Source of the DNA: Bacteroidia bacterium
Lineage (GTDB): Bacteria; Bacteroidota; Bacteroidia; J057; JADKCL01
Direction: 5' to 3'
DNA: 64,000 nt
Assembly: GCA_020635905.1 (NCBI GenBank)
Contig: JACJYV010000008.1
Coordinates: forward strand, 372,001 to 436,000
The notes under the pieces were generated by a model. That model did not search any database, was not told where the DNA came from, and saw nothing but the letters and a program-made list of their open reading frames with translations. Position numbers and translations under genes: made by a program. This document shows positions 1 through 8,959 of this stretch, one piece after another (position 1 is the stretch's first letter; every line of letters starts with the position of its first letter).

Positions 1-737
1 TCGGCTATTTCAGCAATTGAACCCGGGCTGAAATGTACTTCCTCGTAGGAAATTTCCTCATAAATCTCGTCAGAAACCATGAAAACCTGGGGGTAACGGG
101 CAATCACCTCCCCTATTTCACGGATTTTTTGCTCGGGATACATACTACCCGTCGGGTTGCTGGGGCTGTTGAAGACGATCAGGCGGGTTTTATCCGTGAT
201 ATGAGCCTCCAGCTGCGCTGCAGATGCCTGATAACCTGAATCAATGGTGGTTTCAATGATCACGGGTATGCCGCCCGCCATGTGAATCATGGCGAGATAA
301 GACACCCAGTAAGGCGCAAACAGAATCACTTCATCCCCGGGATTGACCAGCGACATGAATACATTTACCAATGCCTGCTTGGCCCCGGTGGAAACCACAA
401 TATTTTCCCGTTTCCAGGAAATTTTATTATCAGTTTTGAACTTATTGACAATCGCATCCCTCAACTCAGGAATCCCCGCCACGGGCGGATAATGAGTCAA
501 TCCGTCATGGATGGCCTGAATGCCAGCCACGCGAACGTGATCGGGCGTGTCAAAATCTGGCTCACCCAGGGTCAATCCCACCACATCAATGCCTTTTCCC
601 TGCAATTCACGCACTTTTTTGGTAATGGCCAGGGTCTGGGATTCTTCAATCCCAACCAGACGGCTTGCACCACGATATATTTCAGAAGTTTTGATCATAT
701 TACTGGATTTCGATTTTGGGGAGTTTTTTTTGTCCAT
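1..737 (-). CDS. Class I/II pyridoxal-phosphate aminotransferase, aspartate aminotransferase-like (3' end outside window)
   Basis: Reading the minus strand from the ATG at 737 gives about 245 residues before the window edge. It has a typical aminotransferase N-terminal half: a GLTLGEPDFDTP stretch near the start, THYPPVAGIPELR, VSTGAKQAL, FAPYWVSY, and the cofactor-site motif NSPSNPTG followed by VSDEIYEE. These fit subgroup I-gamma bacterial aspartate (or aspartate/prephenate) aminotransferases, which exchange the amino group of aspartate and 2-oxoglutarate in the cytosol. The catalytic lysine lies beyond the edge. A second in-frame ATG at 698 (MIKTSEIYRG) is also a plausible start, because the first 13 residues are Lys/Ser-rich and not family-like. 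The family call is firm; exact substrate is inferred. Confidence 0.85.
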   Translation of the reverse strand, partial: MDKKNSPKSKSSNMIKTSEIYRGASRLVGIEESQTLAITKKVRELQGKGIDVVGLTLGEPDFDTPDHVRVAGIQAIHDGLTHYPPVAGIPELRDAIVNKFKTDNKISWKRENIVVSTGAKQALVNVFMSLVNPGDEVILFAPYWVSYLAMIHMAGGIPVIIETTIDSGYQASAAQLEAHITDKTRLIVFNSPSNPTGSMYPEQKIREIGEVIARYPQVFMVSDEIYEEISYEEVHFSPGSIAEIA

Positions 738-1022
738 AAATGGAATTTTCGGGGCCGTTAGGTCCGACCATCTGAGTTGTTAGCGTGCACAGAAATTTCC
801 GCAAACCGAGCAGTTTGCCGTGGAAGTTTGGCCTGAAGCCAACGTTTTGAGGATAAATATCATACGCAATATTCCTGTCAGGAAAAGTGGTATTGCAACA
901 TGAAGGTATAAAAAGAACGAGATTTTTACTAATTTCTTTGAGGATTGGGCTTTTGTTTACAAGATTTAAAGTCCATTTTTAAGTATTGGTAATCTTAATA
1001 CGTTCACAAAACCGGATCAGTT

Positions 1023-2456
1023 ATGAAAAAAATTACCCCTGTACTCTTTCTCTTTCTAATCCTTTTACAATTTGCCCCTGCACAGGTGGAGTTGAGCAAT
1101 TTCACCGCGACCGGCCGCGGAGGAGTTGGAGTTACCATGATGGGTGATTACCAGACCCTGGGCATCAATGCGGCCAATCTGGGCTTCTATAAATTTGATG
1201 AAAGCGGGGTTTTGCCATATAAAAAATTCTCCCTTGGGATCGCTGAAGGGGTTTACTCCACCTATTCCAGTGCGCTGGAGCGCCCTGAGTTGTATCAGCA
1301 GTTTTTCAAAATTGAAAATCTGGTCAATCCCAAAAATCTGGATGCAGCCGAAAAGAAGGAAGCTGCGCAGCTTTTTGCCGACAATGGCCTGCAAATGAAC
1401 CTGGATGTGCTGCCGCTGGGAGTGGCTCTGCAACCCAATGAGGACGTGGGTGGATTTTCGCTCAACTGGCGGGAAAGAATGGCTTTCAGCGTTGACCTGA
1501 ACCAGGATATGGCGGGAATTCTCTTCCAGGGATTCAATTACACAGACTATTTTGATTCCACTGCGGTGGTCAACGGGGATACCCTGGGATACGCCAGCCT
1601 GCCCAAAACCTTTGGGCAGTTGTTCAGCGGCTCACAAATCAACTGGAACTGGTACCGCGAAATTGGTTTTGGCTATGGCCGCAAGATCATTCGCAACGAC
1701 AAGCTGGCCATCTATGGTGGGGTTGGGATCAAATACCTGCAGGGTCTGGCTTATCTGAACGTGAACGCAAATGACGAACAACTCAATGCCTTTTCGGCCA
1801 TTACGCCCGGACTGGGTGTGAATTACGGGGTACCCACTCCCTCTCAGGTCACAGGCAACAGTTTCAATCCTGTAGGAAGCGGCCTGGGATTTGAAGCGGG
1901 AGTCACGGTGGTGCTGTTCCAGAAGCTGAAACTGGGCGCATCTGCCACAGACCTGGGCTACATCAACTGGACGGGCAACGTTTATTCAGCCAATGATACC
2001 ATCTTCAACGGATTGGGCAGCGCGGGACTCAACAGCTATAATGTTCTGAGCGAAATCGACGACATAACGGGCGATAAGGGGCTTTTTACCTGGTCAGGTG
2101 AGACCAAAGTGGCCCAGCAAACCCCGGCCAAATTCCGCATGGGAGCCAGCTACGACTTTGGTAAAATATTCAGCCTGGGTGCTGACGCGGTAATTCCGCT
2201 GAATAATGCTCCAGGAAACTTAAAAAACCCATTTATTGCCATTGGTGGCGACCTCAAACCCCTGCCCTGGTTTCGCTTTTCGTCCGGGATGATGTTTGGG
2301 GGAGGAACCAATTTCAACATTCCCCTGGGAGTTTATTTTACGGGCAAAGACAACCTGTTTGAAGTGGGGGTTGCTTCCCGCGATGCAGTGACCTGGTTTG
2401 TGAAAAGGACGCCCATGCTGTCTTTGGGTGTGGGCCTGCTCCGTTTCAAATTCTAA
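1023..2456 (+). CDS. DUF5723 family outer-membrane beta-barrel-like protein
   Basis: A 477-residue exported protein. Residues 1-20 form a signal peptide (Lys-Lys, a Phe/Leu-rich core, cleavage after APA). The rest has the Gly/aromatic-rich amphipathic strands of an outer-membrane barrel: YGGVGIKYLQG, FRMGASYDFGKIFSLGADA, and a C-terminus ending in Phe after alternating residues (LSLGVGLLRFKF). It resembles the DUF5723 family of Bacteroidota, a PorV/FadL-like barrel of unknown role. The stop is 15 bp before ispE on the same strand, so the two are probably co-transcribed. The fit to DUF5723 is by overall pattern; no substrate can be read from the sequence. Confidence 0.7.
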   Translation: MKKITPVLFLFLILLQFAPAQVELSNFTATGRGGVGVTMMGDYQTLGINAANLGFYKFDESGVLPYKKFSLGIAEGVYSTYSSALERPELYQQFFKIENLVNPKNLDAAEKKEAAQLFADNGLQMNLDVLPLGVALQPNEDVGGFSLNWRERMAFSVDLNQDMAGILFQGFNYTDYFDSTAVVNGDTLGYASLPKTFGQLFSGSQINWNWYREIGFGYGRKIIRNDKLAIYGGVGIKYLQGLAYLNVNANDEQLNAFSAITPGLGVNYGVPTPSQVTGNSFNPVGSGLGFEAGVTVVLFQKLKLGASATDLGYINWTGNVYSANDTIFNGLGSAGLNSYNVLSEIDDITGDKGLFTWSGETKVAQQTPAKFRMGASYDFGKIFSLGADAVIPLNNAPGNLKNPFIAIGGDLKPLPWFRFSSGMMFGGGTNFNIPLGVYFTGKDNLFEVGVASRDAVTWFVKRTPMLSLGVGLLRFKF

Positions 2457-2471
2457 TTTCTCATTCAGTTT

Positions 2472-3242
2472 ATGCTGAAACTCAATTCTCCGGCCAAAAT
2501 CAACCTGGGACTGATTGTCAAGGGAAGACGGCCTGATGGTTACCACGAAGTGGAAACCTTGCTTTATCCCGTCAAACTGGCCGATGAAATGACTTTTTCC
2601 GAGCAGGAAGGCAACGGAATATCAGTGGTCATGGAGGGAATTTCCATGCAGGTGAATCAGGAGGATAACCTGATCTGGAAAGCTGCTCAGGCGCTGAAGC
2701 GCAAAGTGGGCAAACTGCCTGGACTGGAAATCAGGGTGGTGAAAAACATTCCTGCGGGCGCAGGCCTGGGAGGTGGCAGCTCGAATGCGGCCACTACTTT
2801 ACAGGGCCTGAATGAAATGCTGGGCCTGGGCCTGAAGCGCGAAGAGCTGGTCGAACTGGCGCGCCCTCTGGGCGCGGATGTGCCCTTCTTCCTCTATAAC
2901 GAACCCATGCTGGCAACTGGCATTGGCCAGAATCTGGAGCCCTTTGAACTGGAAATCCCTTATGACATTGGCCTGATCACCCCGGGCATACACTCCAGTA
3001 CGCCAGATGCCTACCGCGGGCTTTTTCTGGAAGAACTTGATCCCAAAAGGTCTCTGAAAGAGGCCCTGCGGGCTCCTTTCGAGGAATGGCCCGACCGGGT
3101 GGTCAACGATCTGGAGGAGCCTGTTTTTGCCGATTACCCCCTGCTTTCCCGCCTGAAAAACGACCTGTATGTGCAGGGCGCCATTTATGCGGCCATGACA
3201 GGAAGCGGCAGCGGGATTTACGCCTTCTTTCACAAAAAATAA
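2472..3242 (+). CDS. ispE: 4-diphosphocytidyl-2-C-methyl-D-erythritol kinase
   Basis: A 256-residue GHMP kinase. It phosphorylates the 2-hydroxyl of CDP-methylerythritol with ATP in the non-mevalonate isoprenoid pathway. Visible motifs are the N-terminal SPAKINLGL, RRPDGYHEVETLL, the GHMP ATP-binding glycine loop around residues 95-108 (PAGAGLGGGSSNAA), ADVPFFL, and the C-terminal MTGSGSGIYAFF. Length is slightly under the usual 280 or so. It follows the DUF5723 gene by 15 bp, with no visible terminator between them. Confidence 0.95.
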   Translation: MLKLNSPAKINLGLIVKGRRPDGYHEVETLLYPVKLADEMTFSEQEGNGISVVMEGISMQVNQEDNLIWKAAQALKRKVGKLPGLEIRVVKNIPAGAGLGGGSSNAATTLQGLNEMLGLGLKREELVELARPLGADVPFFLYNEPMLATGIGQNLEPFELEIPYDIGLITPGIHSSTPDAYRGLFLEELDPKRSLKEALRAPFEEWPDRVVNDLEEPVFADYPLLSRLKNDLYVQGAIYAAMTGSGSGIYAFFHKK

Positions 3243-3282
3243 ATATTCAGTCCAGCCAAACGTTCCTCCAAAAAACAACCCC

Positions 3283-3819
3283 ATGATGCGAAAATTACTC
3301 TTCTGTCTGCTTTTTTTCCCTTTCCTTGCCCAGGCCCAAACCAATTGGAAAATAGACACCAGTCGTTCGGGTATCAGTTTTATTATCAGCAATTTTGGGG
3401 TGGATGTTGATGGCTCAATGGCCTCCCCTGTGGGTATCATTCAATTTGACGAGGAAAACCTGGCCAATGCAAAATTTTCGGTCAAAATTCCGGTTGGCAG
3501 CATTCGCACAGGCATCAAAAAACGGGATAATCACCTGTTGAAAGAGGAATTTTTTGACGCAGAAACCTTCCCCAATATCCGTTTTATCAGTTCTTCTGTG
3601 GTCAAAGAGGGTGATCAGTATAATGTAACCGGGCAATTGTCCATCAAGGACATTACCAAAAAGGTCATTATTCCTTTCAAATTTGAACGCACCGCCAAAG
3701 TGGGTGGTTTTCAGGGCAATTTTGTGCTCAGTCGCAAGGATTATACCCTGGGCGGCGGCATGTTGCCCACGGGAGATGAAGTGAAGGTGAAGATTTTGGT
3801 GGTTGTGGTGGCGGGTTAA
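3283..3819 (+). CDS. YceI family periplasmic lipid-binding-like protein
   Basis: A 178-residue exported protein with a signal peptide (residues 1-19, ending AQAQ). It then has the YceI lipocalin-like beta-barrel pattern: WKIDTSRSGISFIISNFG, FSVKIPVGSIRTG with a following KRDNHLLKEEFFDAETFPNIRF, a central TGQLSIKDITKKVIIPF, and DYTLGGGMLPTGDEVKV at the end. YceI proteins bind isoprenoid or fatty-acid-like ligands in the periplasm, and the biological role is usually unknown. Its stop codon overlaps the aroA stop on the opposite strand by four bases, so the genes converge with no spacer for a terminator. Confidence 0.9.
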   Translation: MMRKLLFCLLFFPFLAQAQTNWKIDTSRSGISFIISNFGVDVDGSMASPVGIIQFDEENLANAKFSVKIPVGSIRTGIKKRDNHLLKEEFFDAETFPNIRFISSSVVKEGDQYNVTGQLSIKDITKKVIIPFKFERTAKVGGFQGNFVLSRKDYTLGGGMLPTGDEVKVKILVVVVAG

Positions 3820-5066
3820 TTTCCCCGACTGATCCTGAACCCGATTTTTTCAAGTTCCTCCCAGAAATGAGGAAAGGACTTGTCCACCACCTCAGGATCT
3901 TCGATCCTGAGCGATTCATTGACCAGCGCCAAAGGCGCAAACGACAGCGCCATGCGGTGATCTTCATAGGTGTGAACCAGGACATTGGGCAAAGGCTCGA
4001 ATTCCCCTTCCAGAAAAAATCCGTGTTCCACGGGCACAAACTGAATCCCAAATTTTCGCAACTCATATTGCAGGGCCATAATGCGGTCCGTTTCCTTGAT
4101 GCGCAAACTGTCCAGGCCGGTCAGAATGGCAAGTTTGCTTTTAGAACCCAGGAGCACAGCCAAAGTCTGAGCCAGATCGGGACAGCCCGTAAAATCAATT
4201 TTACCCAGGTCGATCTGGGGAGTTGGAGTTCTTTTTTGCTCAATCGTCAGGCCCATATGGGAGAAAGTTGACTCCACCCCCATTTTTTCCATAAATTCTG
4301 CAATCCAGCGGTCGCCTTGCAGGGAATCCCTTTTCAGGCCGGGAAGGACCAGTTTCGACCCGGGGCTCAGGGCGCACATGGCATAGGCATAGCTGGCCGC
4401 TGACCAGTCGGGCTCAATGGTGAGGTGGTGGGTCTTGAAAAACTGGTGGGGAATTTTGATCGTGTTTCCCACCCAATGGTGAAAAATCCCGCACTGACCC
4501 AGCATTTCCAGGGTCATTTTGATGTAGGGCACGGAAAAGACGGGTTCGATCAGGTTCAACTCCAGACCGCGGGGCAAAGTGGGGGCAATCATCAGCAGGG
4601 CAGAAATGAACTGGCTGCTTACATTGCCTTTGATACTGACTTCCCGCCCCACGGCCACAGATTCTGACCCCCTAATCAGCAAAGGAGGATAGCCTTCCTC
4701 ACCCAGATAGTCAATTTTGGCTCCCAATTCCCGCAAGGCTTCCACCAGCGGCCCGATGGGCCGCTTCAGCATGCGCTCTGCCCCGGTCACCACCCGGTCC
4801 TCCCCTCCAAAAGCCAGATAAGCCGTCAAAAATCGCATCACCGTGCCTGCGATGCCCACATTGACCGTTGTTTTGCGGGTAGCCAGGCAGTCGATCATGG
4901 TTTGGGTATCCCGCGACTCGGCCAGTTTGGACACAGAGACCCGTCCCTGACTCAGGGCCCTGAGGATCAGCGCACGGTTGCTTTCACTTTTTGAGGCGGG
5001 CAGTCTGATTTCACCCTTCAGCGGCCCATGGGGCGGAATTATTTTGATCCAGTCATGCAAAATCAA
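3816..5066 (-). CDS. aroA: 3-phosphoshikimate 1-carboxyvinyltransferase (EPSP synthase)
   Basis: A 416-residue enzyme that joins phosphoenolpyruvate to shikimate-3-phosphate in aromatic amino-acid synthesis. Motifs include LPASKSESNRALILRAL, the glycine-containing NVGIAGTVMRFLTA, KRPIGPLVEALRELGA, GNVSSQFISALLM, and near the end the substrate-site RIKETDRI, with YEDHRMALSFAPLAL following. Length is normal. It overlaps the end of aroB by 14 bp on the same strand, so translational coupling is likely, and both belong to the shikimate pathway. Confidence 0.95.
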   Translation of the reverse strand: MILHDWIKIIPPHGPLKGEIRLPASKSESNRALILRALSQGRVSVSKLAESRDTQTMIDCLATRKTTVNVGIAGTVMRFLTAYLAFGGEDRVVTGAERMLKRPIGPLVEALRELGAKIDYLGEEGYPPLLIRGSESVAVGREVSIKGNVSSQFISALLMIAPTLPRGLELNLIEPVFSVPYIKMTLEMLGQCGIFHHWVGNTIKIPHQFFKTHHLTIEPDWSAASYAYAMCALSPGSKLVLPGLKRDSLQGDRWIAEFMEKMGVESTFSHMGLTIEQKRTPTPQIDLGKIDFTGCPDLAQTLAVLLGSKSKLAILTGLDSLRIKETDRIMALQYELRKFGIQFVPVEHGFFLEGEFEPLPNVLVHTYEDHRMALSFAPLALVNESLRIEDPEVVDKSFPHFWEELEKIGFRISRGN

Positions 5067-6159
5067 GCCCCTCCAGGCTTAGGCTTTGATAAAATTCCAA
5101 CCCGGCTGCCACTTCATCAGTTGAAACAGCCTGATTGACCCTGCAATGACCTATGCCCTGCAAAAAAGTGCACATGATCGTTCCTCCTTCATTTTTCTTG
5201 TCCATAAGGGCGAGGGCGGCGATTTCTTTGAGTGATTTTTCGGGCAAATCGCGCTTTCCAAAAATACAAAGAATAAATCGTGTGATTTCATTCAATTCAT
5301 CATTTGAAAGCAAATTATGGTTGAAGGAAAGGTAGCTTTCAGCCACCATACCTATCGCCACGGCTTCGCCGTGGGTCAGATCCAGTTTGTTGCGCAAAAA
5401 CCAGGTTTCCAGGGCATGACCAGCGGTGTGGCCAAAATTGAGTGCCTTGCGTGCACCCCGTTCGTGCGGGTCCTCCCGCACAATGCGGGCCTTGACCTCC
5501 ACAGATTTTTCAACCAGATATTCGTAAGAAAGTGGCAGATTTTTCAATCCACGAATGGATTGCCAGGTCTTCTCATCTGCGATCAGGCAATGCTTGACCA
5601 CCTCGGCAAATCCTGAAAGCAATTCCCGGCGGGGCAAAGTGGACAAAAAGGCAGGATCAATGAAAATGGCCTCAGGTTGTTTGAAAAAGCCAATCAGATT
5701 TTTCAAATGGCGAAAATCCACCCCCGTTTTACCTCCAATGGAAGCGTCCACCATGGCCAGCAAAGTAGTGGGAACCTGAATAAAATACATGCCCCGTTTA
5801 AATGCCGCAGCCGCAAATCCACCCAAATCCCCAACCACGCCCCCTCCCAGATTGATCAACACAGATTTACGGTCCATTTCACGGGCCAGAAAATCATCCC
5901 ACAAATCCTCACAGACCCTCAGATTCTTGCTGGGTTCGCCCGAAGGAATTGAAAAGATCTCTGCTTCAGGGACAAACTGCTGTACCCGGGGCAGGCAATG
6001 CTCACGGGTGTGTTCGTCCACCAAAATTCCCACCCGGGTAAAATTTCCACCTGAAACCATGGCCCCCAAAGCTTCCAGCGCCTGATTTCCCACCACTCCT
6101 GCTGCTCCCCCCAGATCCAGGGGATAAAATTGAGAAAGTATGGGATACTTCAAATCCAT
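5053..6159 (-). CDS. aroB: 3-dehydroquinate synthase
   Basis: A 368-residue NAD- and metal-dependent enzyme converting DAHP to 3-dehydroquinate, the second shikimate step. Motifs are INLGGGVVGDLGGFAAAAFKRG (Rossmann-like NAD loop), PTTLLAMVDASIGGKTGVD, the metal-ligand ALNFGHTAGHALE and LTHGEAVAIGM. It is the first gene of an aroB-aroA pair and is divergent from the TonB-dependent receptor at 6295. The 135 bp between the two starts is AT-rich and must hold both promoters. Confidence 0.95.
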   Translation of the reverse strand: MDLKYPILSQFYPLDLGGAAGVVGNQALEALGAMVSGGNFTRVGILVDEHTREHCLPRVQQFVPEAEIFSIPSGEPSKNLRVCEDLWDDFLAREMDRKSVLINLGGGVVGDLGGFAAAAFKRGMYFIQVPTTLLAMVDASIGGKTGVDFRHLKNLIGFFKQPEAIFIDPAFLSTLPRRELLSGFAEVVKHCLIADEKTWQSIRGLKNLPLSYEYLVEKSVEVKARIVREDPHERGARKALNFGHTAGHALETWFLRNKLDLTHGEAVAIGMVAESYLSFNHNLLSNDELNEITRFILCIFGKRDLPEKSLKEIAALALMDKKNEGGTIMCTFLQGIGHCRVNQAVSTDEVAAGLEFYQSLSLEGLDFA

Positions 6160-6258
6160 GGAGTACTAAATTGCGCTGCAAATTAGAAAAATTCGGCTCA
6201 TGCAAAATAATTTCAAATATTTGTTTAACATTTTTACAAAAAGATTAAACAAAATTCC

Positions 6259-6266
6259 TATCTTTG
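6259..6266 (+). promoter_or_regulatory. Bacteroidota -7 promoter element of the TonB-dependent receptor gene
   Basis: TATCTTTG matches the TAnnTTTG -7 consensus known for Bacteroidota sigma-ABfr promoters. It lies 28 bp before the receptor ATG, downstream of an AT-rich stretch. No convincing TTTG -33 element is seen at ideal spacing; the nearest (6220-6223) is too far away. Confidence 0.5.
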
Positions 6267-6294
6267 CGTATCCAAAATCCTGAAACACCATTTT

Positions 6295-8682
6295 ATGCTT
6301 AGAAAATTACCAATCTTCATACTTTTGACCCTGACAGGATGGGGTCTGATGGGCCAGAATGGCATTATTAAAGGCCGAATGTTCGACCAGTTCAGCAACG
6401 AACCCCTTGAATTTGGGGTGATCGTGGTGGAAGGAGCCAATACAGGTGCTTACACTGATTCTACCGGAAATTTTGAAATAAAGGGCCTCCCGGCCGGCCT
6501 CTACAACGTAGAAGGCCGCTACCAGGGCTTCAAAAGCCAGACCATTTACGAAGTACAGGTCACCAATTCCAAACCAGCTGTGCTGGAATTTGCCCTCATT
6601 TCTGAAATTGACACGGCCCGCGAGGTGAAAATTGTGGCTTCGCCTTTCAATAAAACGGAAGAAAGCCCCGTTTCCATCCGCACCATTGGAGTAAATGAAA
6701 TCCAGCGCAATCCCGGCGGAAACCGCGACATCAGTCGCGTGATCCAAAGCCTCCCGGGCGTGGCCACGGGGGTTGCTTTCCGCAACGACATCATCATTCG
6801 CGGTGGGGCGCCCAACGAAAACCGTTTTTATCTCGACGGCATTGAAGTGCCCAATATCAACCACTTTGCCACCCAGGGCGCCTCTGGTGGCCCTACGGGC
6901 CTGATCAACGTGGATTTTATCCGCGAAGTCGACTTTTACTCGGGTGCCTTTCCTTCCAACCGGGGCAATACCCTCAGTTCCGTGATGGAAATCAAGTTGC
7001 GCAACGGTCGTGACGACAAAGTGGGATTTACGGCTACTGTAGGTTCCAGCGACCTCGGTCTGACCCTGGAAGGACCCATTGGCAAAAAGAAAAACACCAC
7101 ATTCCTGGTTTCCGGGCGCAGGTCCTATCTGCAATGGCTGTTTCAGGCCCTGGCTCTGCCCTTTTTGCCCAATTACAACGATTTTCAGTTCAAGACCAAG
7201 ACAAAGCTCTCCAACAAAAGCGAACTGACCTTCATTGGCCTGGGTGCCATTGACAATTTTGCCCTCAATCTCAAAGCAGATTCGACCGAAGAACAACGCT
7301 ATATCCTGGGTTATCTGCCCGTCAATACCCAGTGGAATTACACCGTGGGTGCCAATTACAAGCAATTCACGGACAAAGGATACTGGACCATCGTGGCCAG
7401 CCGCAACATGCTCAACAACCGCGTGTTCAAATACGAAGACAACGACGAAACCCTCCCCCTGATCCAGGATTACACCAGCCAGGAAATTGAAAACAAATTT
7501 CGCATAGAAAACACCCTGAGAACCAACGGTTTCAAAATCAATGTGGGTGCCAATTACGAATTTGCCCGCTACACCAACTCCACCTTCCAGCGCATTGCCA
7601 GCCCGGCAGGTGAAGTCATTATCGACTACCAATCCAACCTCAAATTCCACAAATACGGCGCATTTGGCCAGATCAGCCGCAAATTTTTCTCCGAAAGACT
7701 GGTCCTTTCCACAGGATTTCGTCTCGATGGAAACAGCTATTCAGGCGTAATGGCCAATCCTTTCAAGCAATTTTCCCCCCGCTTTTCTGCCTCCTGGAAC
7801 TTTGCCCCCAAACTCAATCTGAACTTCAATACGGGCATCTATTATCAGTTGCCTCCCTACACTGTGATGGGCTATCGCAACGAAACCAACCAGCTCATCA
7901 ACCGCGACAACGGCCTTTCCTACATCAAATCCAACCACCTTGTGGCCGGTCTCGAGTACAATTATTCTCCCTCAGGCAAGATCACGGTGGAGGGATTTTA
8001 CAAAACCTATCAGCATTACCCCTTCCTCACCCGCGACTCCATTTCCCTGGCCAATCAGGGCGCAGGCTTTGGGGTGATTGGCAATGCACCCGCCACCTCC
8101 AGCAGCCAGGGCAGGAGCTACGGGGTCGAATTTCTGGCCCAACAAAAGCTCTGGAAAGGCTTTTTTGGCATCGTCAGCTATACCTTCGTGCGCAGCGAAT
8201 TCACCAACGGCCAGGGCCAGTACCGCCCCAGCGCCTGGGACAACCGCCACATTGTCTCCCTCACGGGCGGCAAAAAATTCGGCAAAAACTACGAAATAGG
8301 CTTCCGCTGGCGCTGGTATGGCGGCACGCCCTACACGCCCTACGACGAGACCACCTCCCTCCTCATCTCCAACTGGAATGTCTCCCGCGTCGGGCTGCTC
8401 GACTACAGCCAGCTCAATACCCTGCGTACCAACGGCTTCAACCAACTCGACGTGCGCATCGACAAAAAGTGGTTTTTCAAAAAATGGAGTCTTAACCTCT
8501 ATTTCGACCTCCAAAACGCCTACAACGCCAAAAGCCAGCAGCAACCCTATCTTGACGTAGTCAAGGACGCAGATGGCAATCCCATTCCCGATCCCAACAA
8601 TCCCGGCTATTACCAGGCCAATTACCTGCAAAACACCGCGGGCACAATTTTACCCTCGATCGGGATCGTGGTCCAGCTATAA
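6295..8682 (+). CDS. TonB-dependent receptor with N-terminal carboxypeptidase-regulatory-like domain
   Basis: A 795-residue outer-membrane transporter. After a signal peptide (about residues 1-20) comes a CarboxypepD_reg-like beta-sandwich (GIIKGRMFDQFSNEPLEFG, GNFEIKGLPAGLYNVEG). The TonB plug follows (RDISRVIQSLPGV, NDIIIRGGAPNENRFYLDGIEVPN), then a long beta-barrel ending SIGIVVQL. Such receptors use the proton motive force through TonB to import siderophores, cobalamin, glycans or other ligands. There is no SusD partner next to it, so this is a stand-alone receptor and its ligand cannot be predicted. A -7 promoter element lies 28 bp upstream. Confidence 0.9.
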   Translation: MLRKLPIFILLTLTGWGLMGQNGIIKGRMFDQFSNEPLEFGVIVVEGANTGAYTDSTGNFEIKGLPAGLYNVEGRYQGFKSQTIYEVQVTNSKPAVLEFALISEIDTAREVKIVASPFNKTEESPVSIRTIGVNEIQRNPGGNRDISRVIQSLPGVATGVAFRNDIIIRGGAPNENRFYLDGIEVPNINHFATQGASGGPTGLINVDFIREVDFYSGAFPSNRGNTLSSVMEIKLRNGRDDKVGFTATVGSSDLGLTLEGPIGKKKNTTFLVSGRRSYLQWLFQALALPFLPNYNDFQFKTKTKLSNKSELTFIGLGAIDNFALNLKADSTEEQRYILGYLPVNTQWNYTVGANYKQFTDKGYWTIVASRNMLNNRVFKYEDNDETLPLIQDYTSQEIENKFRIENTLRTNGFKINVGANYEFARYTNSTFQRIASPAGEVIIDYQSNLKFHKYGAFGQISRKFFSERLVLSTGFRLDGNSYSGVMANPFKQFSPRFSASWNFAPKLNLNFNTGIYYQLPPYTVMGYRNETNQLINRDNGLSYIKSNHLVAGLEYNYSPSGKITVEGFYKTYQHYPFLTRDSISLANQGAGFGVIGNAPATSSSQGRSYGVEFLAQQKLWKGFFGIVSYTFVRSEFTNGQGQYRPSAWDNRHIVSLTGGKKFGKNYEIGFRWRWYGGTPYTPYDETTSLLISNWNVSRVGLLDYSQLNTLRTNGFNQLDVRIDKKWFFKKWSLNLYFDLQNAYNAKSQQQPYLDVVKDADGNPIPDPNNPGYYQANYLQNTAGTILPSIGIVVQL

Positions 8683-8703
8683 ACAGCCTCCCCTGGTTAA
8701 TTG

Positions 8704-8908
8704 CTCATTGCCAATTGAATTTGGGCGTGCCCCCGAATGCCGCTCGCTATCCGCTCCGGCTTCGGGGTCGGTCCCTTGAGGGGTTCTCCCGAAAACATTC
8801 GGGATCCGTCAGGGCGCTTTGCCTGCGGCAACCTGCGCCCCGACCGCCCGCCAAAGTGGCGGGCGCCCTCCAGGCACCTCACGCAACCTCCCTTCCATAA
8901 CTGGAAGA
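8704..8908 (+). repeat. Copy A of a ~200-bp dispersed repeat (inverted relative to 54619-54840)
   Basis: Bases 8710-8809 match the reverse complement of 54712-54820 almost base for base, with one A/T difference seen around 8752. Bases 8864-8908 also match the other copy closely. The ~55 bp between these blocks differ between copies but are GC-rich and palindromic in both. Several hairpins are visible, for example CGCCCGCC/GGCGGGCG around 8846-8865 and CCCGAA/TTCGGG around 8788-8803. It sits 3' of the TonB receptor and 3' of pyrB. Short ORFs inside it are not gene-like. Both flanks carry degenerate ATTGCTCATTGCCAATTG-like words. Confidence 0.85.
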
Positions 8909-8959
8909 GCGGGTCCGAACACATTTGGTACCCAATTTTTCATTGCTCCCTGCCAATTG

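Noticed and set aside
6307..7650. 447-residue minus-strand frame opposite the TonB receptor
   Set aside because: The plus strand encodes a complete TonB-dependent receptor; the antisense product has shadow-like composition and no domain.
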